Shown one piece after another: positions 32,012-44,156 of a stretch of 64,000 bases of DNA. Positions within the stretch are counted from its first letter, which is position 1. The number at the start of each line of letters is the position of its first letter. The notes under the pieces were generated by a model, which was not told where the DNA came from, searched no databases, and was given only the letters and a program-made list of their open reading frames with translations. Source of the stretch: Henricia sp. BOLD:AAB3569 (taxonomy: Eukaryota > Echinodermata > Asteroidea > Spinulosida > Echinasteridae); the NCBI GenBank assembly GCA_037783545.1, contig JBBELK010000305.1, positions 1,054,001 to 1,118,000 on the forward strand. Direction: 5' to 3'. The position numbers were made by a program, and so were the translations under genes.

Positions 32012-33057
32012 GAACCGTGTTGAAATTTTGAAAAGTTGAAACGGGTTGAATCCGTTCAATTTGATACGCATCCATTGTGTATCACTATATTTTTACTCCG
32101 ACAGAAATCATCATCCGTGATTCTGAAATATCGTGACATCACAATATCACTATGCCACAATAAAAATCACGATTCAGATACATGTACATGTATGTATTGC
32201 AAAACTCAAAAAAATAATGGTTTCATGAAAAAATTAATATCATATATCTGTGATGTATATTGGTGGCTACAATCTTTTGTGTACTGGTAGTCAATGTGGT
32301 TTACTTGGGCACTCCGCTGTCAGATGCACTCAATTCAGGCGGGCGAGTTCAACAAACTTCTTCATGCAAACCGTTATAATGTAAAGCATGGGCAAAGCTT
32401 GATATCGCTAATCATCGAATCTGTTAACTAGCATTGGGTTTCGACTTTCCATACTACAGTACATGTACCTGGTACACAATTGCAATTTGCCTCACTGGCA
32501 GTAGTGGCAACAAAAGGTTATATTTTTGGTGGAAAAATTGTGATGGTATTCAGTATTTGATAAGTGTTCAGTATTTGATTCAGTATATATTTGATTCTGT
32601 ACTGCGGTGGTAAAATGTGCCATTGGCACAAACCAATGGTTCATTTACAAAATGTATGACCAGGCAATTTTTCAAAATCTACGGATCCATATTTTTCCTG
32701 CATCTGTTTAAGGCTGTATAGATTGGTTTCGGCCACGTGCAACATGCAGGAATGTTTGGGTGTCAGCGTGTACGCGCGTACACGCGCGCGCCAATAGACG
32801 CACACGAATGTGCATAAAAAATACCCATCAGTGTGTTTTCATTCAAATACGCCGCACGCGCGCGCTTCGCGATCGTTTAAATTATCGAGCATGTACTGGG
32901 CTTGTAAAAAGTGTTTTTGCTTTCATCACGATGCAGCTTGATCTTACTTGGTGCAACAGCCATGAGACCAATACATTTTTCTCACTTTTTTTGCTGGTTA
33001 TCACTCAGGCCACATGGGTCATGACACCCAAAATGGTGGAAGGCATGAAGTCACCGT

Positions 33058-33180
33058 AAAGCAGTCTATACAGGATTTGCAATGTTTCAAACTTTTAGTC
33101 AACCATTAGACCAGAAAAAAACCTTACTCGAATGGAAGATAGAAGTGGTTCCAACTGTCCAATGCAACGATTCTGCCCGA
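33058..33180 (+). repeat. Repeat family A, copy 2
   Basis: Second copy of the sequence at 2279-2390, sharing ATGGAAGATAGAAGTGGTT and flanks, at roughly 75-80 percent by eye. It lies in ATXN7 intron 1 and has no coding content. Confidence 0.6.
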
Positions 33181-33468
33181 AATGTTATCTTTTTTTAAAA
33201 TAAGAAAACAGTACATGTAATTTAACTTGGAGATAAATTGTATTAATTGTGTATGTGTGCCGATATCTTTTTACAAGGGTGCTTTCATGTAAATGAAACT
33301 AGCCCCCTGACTACCATGGTATTTTCCCTTTGTTTCCCATGTAGTATAAACAGGGAACCAGCCTAAATAGAACAATGGCTGGACAATTTCTTGAAAGCAT
33401 GGACACAGTTTTTCATTGTGTATTCGAAATTTAGATGAGGTTCATGTACATGTACTGAGAGACTAAAG

Positions 33469-34153
33469 GCCTGTCCGCATTGGACATTTTTGGGGAAAAC
33501 TTACTGAGACGATGGGTACCGTACTTTTCCATTTTAAGTCCAATGCAGACAGCCTAGGACGTTTTCCTCTCAGGAACTTTTCCTGAGTCCAGCGGTTACT
33601 TTTCCTGGCCAACTGCTGCCCAGGAAAATTGACCAGGGAACTTTTCCCAAGACGGTAAGTTCAGTGCGGACACAGCGAGTCTGTAAAAGCGCTCTGGAAG
33701 TGTACGTCCCGGCTGGGTAATTTTTGTACACTGTACATGTAGCCTGTAGAAAATTAGGGGTTTTGTACCTGTTTAGTGTCTTTAGAGGAGACCATATCAT
33801 AGGTTAGGGTTTAAGGTTAGGGTTGGTTATTTTTAAGGAATTTAGGGGTTCGAATCTCAGTATTGTTTGGGATTTTATCTCAGTTTTTTCTTTTTCCCTG
33901 TAATAGTGAGATTGTCACTTGAGAAGTATCAGTTATTGGAAACTTAGTAGACTCTATTCGGGTTGAAAAGTTGGAGTGTACATGTACGACACGCTACTCT
34001 GAAAAGGACACTGCGCATGCTCTCCTATGGTCTCGGTAAAAGTTTCCCCTTGTCAAAAAGTCCAAATGCGGACAGCAGTAAAATTTAGCCATTTTTCATT
34101 TTACCATCGTCTCGGTAAAACCTACTCAAAAACAAGTCCAATGTGGATACAGC
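33469..34153. mobile_element. Element I, copy 2 with a 270-300 bp insertion
   Basis: Same ends as copy 1 (GGCCTGTCCGCATTGGAC / AACAAGTCCAATGTGGAT) and collinear, but about 685 bp long. Extra sequence between about 33715 and 33990 is absent from copy 1 and includes the tandem GGTTAGGGTTTAAGGTTAGG near 33802. Confidence 0.75.
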
Positions 34154-34627
34154 TTTACAACGTATACACAGGTTGGTTTTTATCATGCACATCCTTAATC
34201 ACACAGTCTCCAACCCCCTCCCCCCATGCGGATTTCTTTTTGTTCGCGTGTACTGTAGACAACTTTGCCAAAAATCTGTTTTTCCTCAAAATCGAAACGC
34301 AGGATTTCGCCCTAACTTTACAATTACATGTAGTTTAAGTGCATCGTTACACACCCTATCCTTTTTTTTAAAAACTCCCCCTTCCCTTATCCTTTTTTAA
34401 ATGCCAAGACAACTCGTCTGCGGACCTGGTCAAGTCCACACAGTTACGGTGCTACCTGGTTTATGCGGACCTCTTTTGTTCGAAAGTTCGCATGTAGTAC
34501 GTCGTTTGCACTAATCTTTCAATCCTGTAATTAACTTTTGAATATATCTATGTCCCGGTAATATCAATTGCATGCAACACGGTATCAGTTTGTCATATTT
34601 CTATTATTCTATTTGTCACATGTCGGT

Positions 34628-35139
34628 AAGGGCCTATGACATGCTAAACAACTTTTTGCCTAATATTTGCTTCATATGATGGATTACATGTACTTGTTCA
34701 GCAAGACATGCTATTGTTTGTTTGGATGTAAAAGCAATAAAATGTAGCCTTTTTCAACTTTGAAGATTTCATTGCAATAAACCACAGACAGAGGGCGCTG
34801 TTTGGATTGCATCACGTAAGGAAGACAGAAGGGAAAAGTTAAGAAAAAACATAAGACTTCAAGTTGAACTTGTGGCAAATTGCTGCAGTTTTCTCCCCCA
34901 GTTTCTTCATGTAGAACAAACTCAAACAGTCATGGATTACAAAAGTTCCAGGACGTTTGAGAAAAAAGGTGGAACCTTTTGTGCACAGTTGAATGTGATT
35001 TTCCTGTGTTTGCCTCTTGTGACATCGTGACCTTGGTCATGAATATGCATATTTTCATTAGCATAAAAACTAAAAACCTTTGTTTTTATGAATGTACCCG
35101 AGTATATATTGGTTTTATAGCAAATAAGGGGCCCTTTAA
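34628..35139 (-). mobile_element. Element H, copy 1 (inverted)
   Basis: Ends AAGGGCCTATGACATGCTAA and AAGGGGCCCTTTAAG. Long collinear reverse match to 43602-44156: CAGACAGAGGGCGCTGTTT, AAGACAGAAGGGAAAAGTTA, TTGTGCACAGTTGAATGTGA and GTGACCTTGGTCATGAATAT. About 510 bp, no shared ORF. Confidence 0.82.
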
Positions 35140-35911
35140 GCTTAAGAGTATCAGCTGTATAATAGGCCTAAACCTCAAGACAATTCCATTTATTTCTAAA
35201 AATGACAGCGAAAAGCCAACCCTATACATACATGTACACGTACCTTTAAAAAACACTACAGTGAGATTCTACTTTGTCAATTATGCAGTGACTACACATT
35301 CATAATTGCATACATAAATCTTTGTCAGATCCCATTTCAAATTCAGATGGAGATGAGAAATTACAAATTGCACCTGTTAGTCAAACACAGACATTCCTTA
35401 ACAGCATTGCTACTAGTAGGATCATACAGTCAGTGTAGGATACAAGGAAAAAAGAAGAAATAAAAACTAGAGTTGTGATTTATGAAAGGAAATGGCTTGT
35501 GCCTACTATTTCATTTACAATTCAATTGGAAACTGTATTCATGTGGAGAGTTGCAAGTGATTTATTGGATTGGAGTGACTTGTTTACATTTTGGAGCATG
35601 TACATGTACGTGGACATTTATACACTAAGGTCAATACAGGAATAGCTGGAAGGCTCATTGTATTGTGAACTTAACGGAGCCCCATTGGGAATTTGGAAAG
35701 CCACAGTTGAAATGTCTTGACATGAATTCACACAGGAAAGGATCATATTGCGCGACTTAAAGTCATTAAATGTGATCTGTCATGGCTGCAAAATGAGAAA
35801 TGGTCTCTCAAATGGCAAAATCACGTAATCGGTGTCTGATGTTCAGTATACATGTACATGTACACTGTACATGTACCTGAAAAATAAAGTCAAAATCAAT
35901 TGTGTTTTAGG

Positions 35912-36912
35912 GGTTTCAGACTATGCTGTTACTCGGGTTATCTCGGGGTTAACAAAAAATTTAACCTTGAGATTACCCGGGTAATTTGGAACGTTCACAC
36001 TACACATGTACACTTCTCGGGGTAGCAATTCTCCGGGTTAACTGCCTCAGAACCCCACTTAACCCAGGTAATTTCTAACCCTGCTCGCGAGGTGGGTTAA
36101 CCCACCAATCTCCGGGTTAACGGAGGCCTTGAGACGATTCTCCGGGTTACCTTCAGTAGTGTGAATGCTCGCCTGGTTTTCTTCAAGCCGGTTTTGTGCA
36201 CATGCGTGCTGCGAATATCACACAATGACAACATTTGTTATAAGGTTACGTAATTCATTACCGATATTAGACAGAGGTTTAGATGCTTGCTAAATGGGTG
36301 AATCATGCGAAATAGCTTTAGCACTGGTCATATTTTCGGGAGGTCTATAAGAATCGAAATTTGGTCACTGCAAAAGAGTTATCTTGCCAAGAAAGTCATT
36401 TGTGGAGTTTTGTTTTCGTCTATTCTAAAATTTCCTTAAAGTATAACGACCAAGTGCTCAAAGCACTTTGCGTAAATTACGTGCATCTAAACCTCCCTAT
36501 TATAAAGACACCTCATCTAAAGACACTTCGTGTTTCTCTTTACGTGTACTTAATGATGTCAGTATTTAATGATCGGTAACTCGTCTCGGTAAATGGTATG
36601 CTTTCTTAAATTTTTTGTTGACTTCAAAGATTTAAAAGTAGTTAGATCAAATGTTTCAAGCACCATTTTGAGATGTTGTGGGCGCAATGGTTTGTGGGAG
36701 TGGAGAGGTCAGCAATCCATATTCTCTGGGTTGCCGTTCGTATAGTCTGAATGCACATCACAAAAAACTTGGGTATGCACTAAAGCGGGTAAGCGGAATT
36801 GCGGGGTTAATTTTGTGAAAATCGATTCTCCGGTTTAGTTTCTACCGTACCCGGGTATGGATAACTACCCGGGTAATTAATTATCCGGGTAAGTCAAGAG
36901 TAGTGTGAAACC
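35912..36912. mobile_element. 1-kb element rich in CCGGGTTA motifs
   Basis: Left end GTTTCAGACTATGCTGTTAC; right end AAGTCAAGAGTAGTGTGAAAC, imperfectly inverted. Each flank is loaded with CTCGGGGTTA, CTCCGGGTTA and ACCCGGGTAA motifs in both orientations (about 35930-36170 and 36790-36890). The middle, 36180-36780, is plain AT-rich. No ORF of note. Confidence 0.6.
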
Positions 36913-37140
36913 TATATTTGTTACCCGGTACATTGTTGGATATGTGGACAAGGCATCAAAGTTCACACAAACAGGTTTATTTTTGGGGGAAACAATTAAA
37001 TTAAGATGATTAAAAGTATAGGATTTTGAATTAAATTTAGTAAACTGGAGGAAGTATTTGGGAAAATATATATGTAGGGTCATCTGGTGTTTTTAGCAAT
37101 TGTTGGCTACGTTGGCTACCCATGGCTAAAACTGATACAT

Positions 37141-37610
37141 TTAGCCGCCCTCATGTCGACCTGTGATTCTTTTGCGCCACACCGGAACACTCTGCATCAA
37201 GCAAAAAAGTAACGATCCGGTCACAAAACTGAACACATCATGTGAATATCGCTGAACAAGCGGAAACTCGCAACCAGCTCATGTCACGCACGATCCAATT
37301 TGACGAGGATTCCATGGCATGATTTTTCCGCAAGATTGGCTGAGGAAAAACTGGATGCGTGTGGTTCGTGCGCGTTACACGTGTATCCTGTAATTTTCCA
37401 TTTAAGTTGGCTGCGACGATCGGGATCACACTACATGTACTCTTGCGATTGTTGATTGACGCCGATTGTCGTAATGCCGTCGGAGCTACACAAAGGTCTC
37501 AAAAATATTGGCTGACTAACTTGATGCCGATGAGCGCAGTTTAGGTGCAGCTTGATCCTGAAAAGCCAGTCGCTGACTGTCGTTGCAAGGTTGACATGAG
37601 GGCAGCCTAA
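37141..37610. mobile_element. Foldback with TAGCCGCCCTCATGTC ends
   Basis: TTAGCCGCCCTCATGTCGACCT at the left, AGGTTGACATGAGGGCAGCCTAA at the right. The 470-bp interior contains GAAAAACTGGATGCG and no coding sequence. Confidence 0.65.
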
Positions 37611-37646
37611 ATTCCATGTTGCTTGAGGAGATTTCACACGATCAGT

Positions 37647-38070
37647 TTAGAGCGTGATCCAATTCCGTCCCTCACGTGAGGGACGGAAATCAAGAGACAA
37701 ATGCCTTTCCTTACTCAAAACAAATGGAAACTAAAGTGAACCTGTATGTTTACCTGCTACTGATGTTAATACACACACCCAGTTTATCACATGTTGAAAT
37801 TGATTTTACAGTTTATGCAGAGGTTGTTTTTATGCGTGAGGGACGAACAATCAATAAAATTGACAAAAAATACAATTTTTTACATGCATTTTCAACTATT
37901 TCTTGAAAATGTGATGGCACAGTGTGCACAGCCAAATTTATTCCGTTAATTGTTTGTAATATGATTGTAAAATACGGACATTTCTTTACTGATCGAGGTA
38001 TTATTTCAATCAATTTAAGAAATGTTGAAATTTTTATCCAGTGTTTACTAGTTTTTGATCACGCTCTTTA
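37647..38070. mobile_element. TTTAGAGCGTGATC element with 26-bp palindrome
   Basis: Ends TTTAGAGCGTGATC / GATCACGCTCTTTA. Near the left end a perfect palindrome TTCCGTCCCTCAC|GTGAGGGACGGAA (37663-37688); GCGTGAGGGACGAACAA recurs once at about 37833. Confidence 0.6.
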
Positions 38071-39284
38071 GGCTATCATTCACTTAAAGTATTTAACAAT
38101 ATAATTGCTTTTTGATGTCTAGTTATCCAGTGAGTGTGTGTACAGTATAAGCAGCAATTATTTATACTTCACTGAAAAATGACAAGGGTTAAATTAAAAG
38201 TTGTCCAAAGTGAGCCGTCAGTAGTTGCCATGGTAATTGGGTCTAAGCATTCTCTGGTAATCTGGAATGCCATTGCGTAACCGCACGAAAACAGTTTGCT
38301 GATTTTAGTGTAATACCCAAAAACCATGGCAACACACAAAGGGTGACATTTTCTCTTTAGTGCTCTAATATTATAAGGTTACTGCATTTATAAGGCACAA
38401 AACAGGCCAGTAAAATCCCATCACTTTAGCAGTGTACAATGTCAATTCAATAATTTATAAAATTTAACTTTCACATTGGCGCGCCACGTACAACAGCTCG
38501 AGAAATGTTTAGCACGAAGGTTGCTGCAAATGGCTAAGTACGTACATGTACATATGAACAAATTTGGCTTTAAATTAATTATTTCCAATACCAGAAAGAC
38601 ACCATTTTAACATCAACAGAAAATCACTGACAATGATAATACATTCAGCTTGTATTGGTGATTCAAACATTGCCCCATTTTTAATTCTATACTTGACGCC
38701 AAATGGAATTTTCTTGGAACAGCTCATCAAGCACTGTGGTTAAGTGAGTCATTAAGAAATGGCTACCGTACATGTGATTTGTGACTTTCCCTGTGGCCAT
38801 GTGTTGTATTGTCAGGTTGAATACTGACGCATCATATCAGATAAATCCATCAAACGCAATTTTTCTTCTCTGGTGCTGTAGACAGATTACATGATTGGAG
38901 AACTGTTGCAAATTATTATCTTCATGTGTACCCTAATAGAGGGTGTGTCTGATCAAAACCAAGCTGTGTATGAAAGTCATCTCAGTAAAATATACAAGTA
39001 CATGATTTTATGTTTCGAAAATACCCGGTACAAAGAAAAACTGTACCCATGTTTTCAAGAAACTGTGCAAAGCCGCCATCCTATTGTAAAAAAATGTGTA
39101 CATGTATGTAGGTATTCTCAAATACTGCTTTTGAAATCACTGCATTGGACAGTTGGAACTACTTCTGGGGTGTTTCAAAATAACATGAATTTTCACATTC
39201 ATGCAATTAAACAGGTTGCTCAGCAGTACATGTAACTACATACATGTAGTATGAGTTATTTCACATGTTTCATGAATGATTGTT

Positions 39285-39816
39285 TTAAGCCTAGCATACA
39301 TCGACCTTGCAACTGGAAGCAACTACCGGTAGTGGCAACTGGCCTTTTCCGCAACTACACTGTAGTTCGAAGCAACTTGCGCCAACTGGGAACAACTGAT
39401 CAGTTGCTTAAAAAGGTTGATGTACATGTACGCACACTTGCAACTACTGGCAACTGAAAAAAATCCCAGTTGCCACGAGTTGCTCATGTTCTACTTTCTG
39501 GCAACTAGTTGTACCCAGTTGCGTAGATGTACGCGTACTTGCAAAGTTGCTGTCATTCACACACGTGCATCTGACGATGTGCGTGCACATCGGCAGCAAC
39601 TGCAAGCAACAGTTGCTTCCAGTTGCAAGGTCAATGTACTCTAGTTGCCGTGTCGATGTGCTCGCTCTTGAAATGTGGACATGGCTGGATGCTTCCAGTT
39701 GCTGCTAGTTGCGCAACTAATCAGTCGATGAGCGCGCTACCCGCACATCGACAGCAACTGATCAGTTGCAAGGTCGCTATACGTTGTACGCAAGGTCGAT
39801 GTACGCTAGGCTTTAG
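39285..39816. mobile_element. Element R (GCAACT/AGTTGC), copy 1
   Basis: TTAAGCCTAGCATACATCGACC at the left and GGTCGATGTACGCTAGGCTTTA at the right. Between them the hexamers GCAACT and AGTTGC occur dozens of times in both orientations, mixed with TGATCAGTTGC and ACATCGACAGCAAC. About 530 bp. Confidence 0.8.
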
Positions 39817-40344
39817 AATTTACGCTTGTGTCTGACACTTAATGCGTTTTGCGTCAACTGAAGAGTGTCCCATGATTTGTCACTTTGCTATTTATCAACT
39901 GAAACAATTAGGCCTAATGACCTTACTGAAAACTGCCACTTTTCAGGTACATGTACATGGTGTACACTGGTTCAAAATCTGTAAAGACATGGTTATTTCA
40001 GGTCACCTGAAATTGTTAAACTCTGGTTGATAGATATTTCATGTTAGTTCATGAGTAGGGTTTTTTTGGTCAAATGATATATTAAAATTCTGGGACAATG
40101 CAAATCCTATGTACAGGCATGTACAGATGTCCGAGTATGAATACTACCGGTAGTACATACATTAGCACCCCTGAGTACATTTTTGACGAACTGCTCATGT
40201 GTAAACGGCATACATGTACCGTAATTGAAAACATTCAGAGCATTAGCTGCTTCACGCTTGACATGTGCGACTAGGCAATTGTGGCGTCGCACCGCTTAAT
40301 TTGATCTTCGTTAGCGGTTGCCTAATGTGACTGGTACAAGGCTG

Positions 40345-40843
40345 TAGTCGAGTCCACACTGTTCTAGTCCAAGTCCGAGTCTATATGTAAGTCCGAGTCA
40401 AGCATACATCCGAGTCCTCACCAGGCTGAGTCCCAAGTCCGAGTCCCGAGTCCTTGTTTCAATCTTAAATGCATTACTATCAAGTGTCAATATGATCGTG
40501 CCCATGATCTCTGGCAGTTTGTAAATTTGCTTTAGACGGAGAAAAATATTTCTTTGGGCGGTGAAATACATTTTTAGTGCTCAAAATCATTTTCAACGTT
40601 TGTAATGATTTTAATTTCCCATTCTTAAAATTTTGTTTCACATGCTCAAAATATTTTGGGCCCTAAAGTAAATTGGTAATAGGCACATGAAATAATTTCC
40701 TTCGGTCGTAATAATGTATTTTTTTGTAAAATATTGTATATATTTATTTTTTTCACCGGATTCGGATGGACTCAGCCCGAGTCCTTGCCGCCCAAGTCTG
40801 AGTCTGGCAGAGTCCGAGTCCTTGAATATCGGGACTCAAGTCC
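40345..40843 (-). mobile_element. Element J, copy 2 (inverted)
   Basis: Reverse orientation. Ends are AGTCCAAGTCCGAGTC... and ...GAGTCCGAGTCCTTGAATATC, with a longer AT middle than copy 1. GATCGTGCCCATGATCTCTG matches copy 1's complement. Direct hexamer TCCGAG repeats are concentrated in the outer 100 bp of each end, a pattern typical of transposase-binding subterminal repeats (inference). Confidence 0.75.
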
Positions 40844-41316
40844 TACAGCATTGGTACTATCTTCATTCGTTCATTATTAAGTGAGATGTATGTTATACAC
40901 ACATTTGACGTAGACAGGGTCTTAGTCTCCAACACACATGGTCTGAAACTGTCTTGGTCTATAGATGAGCTTAACTTATTTTAGCTCAAGGCAAACACGG
41001 TGCATCTCCAAAATGCTGTTCAAGGCCAGCATTAAATCCTCCGGTTAGATGTACATGTACATACATGGTTTATTATTTATACAAGGGAAAGTACTGTAGA
41101 TGCATTGCTGTTGCTAAGGAGATTGCCACAGAATGTTATTTCTACACAATGAAATTTTGTGACAATTGGAAAAAGTGACATATTCACTGCAAAATAAAAA
41201 GGGAAAAAATGAGCGGTCAATAATACATGTATGTCTGTTATTATTTCAATACAGTATGTATTGCCTTGAAAAAATATGCGAATAAATTAAAAATAACTGG
41301 TTCAGTTTGTTAAATA

Positions 41317-41753
41317 GGTCTTTCCACAGTAAACATGGTAAAGGGGGCATTTTGGTAACACAGACCATATTTTCGACGAAATACATGTACTGTACTGTAC
41401 CTTTGTCTGGTATCAAAATAAAAGATATAAGTTTAAGTTGTTCTGAAGAGATAACTTAGGCCCAAAACGGGTTACAAATAGTGTGACAACATGCCTTTCT
41501 AAAAACCCTGTGTACAAATTTCCAATACAGGGACGGCCTAAAATGTAACACAAGTGTCCGTCCCAGTTACGAGCGTATATTGGAAATTTGTATGGGTTTC
41601 TAGAAAGGCATGTTGTCACACTATTTGTAACCTTTTTTGGGCCTAAGTTATCTCTTCAGAACAACTTAAACTTATTTATTTAATTTTGAGACCAGGCAAA
41701 GGTATTTTCTGGAAAATATGGTCTATGTTTTCAAAATGCCCCCTTTACTGTGG
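41317..41753. mobile_element. Foldback family C, copy 2
   Basis: Close relative of copy 1 (about 90 percent by eye) with the same end-to-end palindrome. It is flanked by a near-identical direct repeat of about 59 bp (41256-41314 and 41763-41821), much longer than any normal target-site duplication. Confidence 0.8.
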
Positions 41754-42266
41754 CCCACAGACATGTATTGCCTTGAAAAAATATGTGAATAAATTATAGA
41801 TAACTGGTCCAGTTTGTTAAAGCTGTGTCTGAATTAGCTTTTGAGTGAGCCAAATAATCGTCAATGGGGATTATGAAGCAAAAACTGCCATTTATGAGAC
41901 TTTGGCTAAACGACGATGATGAGAAAACATTTTGTTTTGGAACTGCAATGTCAAAATATTTGGCTTGTTAAAAGGGAAAACTGGATGAGAACTTGCAGTA
42001 CAAAATTACTTCTTACTTCTTCTAGCCTTTTGCACTTTGTTGCTCCTCAATTGTTTTATCTTGATTCAACACCCAAAAGGTTGTAAATATGTACACAAAG
42101 TAGTGGTACATGTACAACAGACAACCTTATTTACAAGTCACAAATCGGTTTATAAATGTACATGTAATCTCAAACTATGACAAATTTCCTAATGGGTGTT
42201 TTAATAATGGCCGTCATGAACTTTGGTTAAAGGAGCTTCCAGAAAATAAATTTTGTTGTAACAAGG

Positions 42267-42785
42267 AGCAAGTTCGGGTGGGCGACTATAGTTAACTAGA
42301 CTAACCTACCCCAGGGGCTTGGTTCCTCTAGTCAGACTAGCTAGTCAAACCACGCAGCGTTCGAGTGACATAGAGCAAGTTCGGGCGGGCGAATATAGTT
42401 AACTAGACTAACCTACCCCAGGGGCTTGGTTCCTCTAGTCAGACTAGCTAGTCAAACCACGCAGCGATCGGGTGACATAGAGCAAGTTCGGGCGGGCGAA
42501 TATAGTTAACTAGACTAACCTACCCCCGGGGCTTGGTTCCTCTAGTCAGACTAGCTAGTCAAACCACGCAGCGATCGGGTGACATAGAGCAAGTTCGGGC
42601 GGGCGAATATAGTTAACTAGACTAACCATATTCGAACTAGATGTCACTCGAACGCTGCGTCGTTTGACTAGCTAGTCTGACTAGAGGAACCAAGCCCCGG
42701 GGGTAGGTGAGTCTAGTTAACTATAGTCGCCCGCACTGCCCATATCGACTATGGTTGAGTCTAGTCGCCCACCCGAACTTGCTCC
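42267..42785. repeat. 107-bp tandem array of a palindromic MITE unit
   Basis: AGCAAGTTCGGG(T/C)GGGCG starts at 42267, 42374, 42481 and 42588, an exact 107-bp step. Units carry ATAGTTAACTAGACTAACCT, GGCTTGGTTCCTCTAGTCAG and CTAGCTAGTCAAACCACGCA. The fourth unit breaks at about 42625, where the sequence continues as an inverted unit ending CACCCGAACTTGCTCC, so the whole array folds back on itself. A solo copy is at 45709-45841. Repeats differ by only a few bases. Confidence 0.92.
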
Positions 42786-43434
42786 TACATGTAACAATCA
42801 TATAACATATTCACATGATGCACCTTTAAGGGAATACATCCTACTAAACAGAGTAGTGTGACTTGATTGCATTTAGATTAAATTTTCATCCAGGAGCCAG
42901 AAGGGAATTTCCCCGTTTTTTCCTAAAAAGGTTTTTGGGTTTTTTTTGCCCTTCCGGAAATAACTTAAATTTCAGTGTCACATACCGGTATAATGTTTTG
43001 TTCATCTTATTGCGGTGTGTTGATAATGTTTTGTTTATTTTTATGTTGTACCCGTAGAACTGTATCTTGTTGCACTTTATGCTTGTAAATACAACTGTAA
43101 AGTTACATGGTAGTTATTTTAAATATACATGTATATTGTTTATTCTTATTCATGAGTGTTTGCAGGGCCCCAATGGAAACCAGTTCTCCTTACATGTACG
43201 GGCCGTCTATAAAGGACGTACGCATGAAATGCCAACTTTTTAGACCGCCCCTTACCCATGTACGCATATTTTGTGACGTCACCCATATGAGAGGAGTGGA
43301 ATTTCATGCATTTTTACATTGTGTGGAAGAGGCATCATGTACACGTATGTACATGTAGTTGGGAAATGTCCACTTTCAATAATTACTTAAAGGTAATGTA
43401 AATGAATGTTTTTGTGGCCCACAACAAAAACCAA

Positions 43435-43582
43435 TAGAGCTTTTGCACCAGCGGCCATGACAGGGGGCAGGTTTTCATATTTAAATGATGTGACAATAGA
43501 TCCACAAAGTGCCTACTCGTGCTTGACGCACAGTGACAATGTGACTGTCTCCTGCCATGGCCGCTGTGCAAAGGCTCTATAT
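43435..43582. repeat. Inverted repeat AGAGCTTTTGCACCAGCGGCCATG
   Basis: ATAGAGCTTTTGCACCAGCG and GCCATGACAGGGG at the left pair with CTCCTGCCATGGC and CGCTGTGCAAAGGCTCTAT at the right; loop about 85 bp. Confidence 0.65.
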
Positions 43583-43601
43583 AGGCCCTAATTGCCACAG
43601 G

Positions 43602-44156
43602 TTAAAGGGCCCCTTATTTAGGATTTTTATCAATGAAATCTATGCTTTAAAACCACTTTACTCAGCTTGCTTTGGGGGTTAAAACAAAGGTTTTTAGTTT
43701 TTATGCTTATGCAAATATGCATATTCATGACCAAGGTCACGACGTCACAAGAGGCAAACACAAGAAAATCACATTGAACTGTGCACAAAAGATTCCACTT
43801 TTTTCTCAATTTTCCTGAAACTTTTGTAATCCATGGCCGTTTGAGTTTGTTCTACATGTTGCCTGCTGTAAGCCATGACAAGACTGGGGGTAGAAACTGC
43901 AGCAATTTGCCACAAGTCCAACTTGAAGTCTTATGTTTTTTCTTAACTTTTCCCTTCTGTCTTCCTAAATGTGATGCACTCAAAACAGCGCCCTCTGTCT
44001 GTGATTTATTGCAATGAAATCTTCAAAGTTGAAAAATGCCACCTTTTATTGATTTTACATCCAAACGAACAATAGTATGTCTTGCTGAACAAGTAATCCA
44101 TCATTATGAAGCAAAGCTTAGGCACAAAGTTGTTTAGGATGTCACAGGCCCTTTAA
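43602..44156 (+). mobile_element. Element H, copy 2
   Basis: Terminal TTAAAGGGCCCCTTA / GGCCCTTTAA. About 85-90 percent like copy 1 by eye. The AGGGCCCTTTAA-type ends resemble those of element G (TTAAAGGCCC), so the two may share a transposase (inference). Confidence 0.82.

Noticed and set aside
42267-42785. CRISPR-like array
   Set aside because: The repeats are contiguous 107-bp units with no unique spacers, in eukaryotic DNA.
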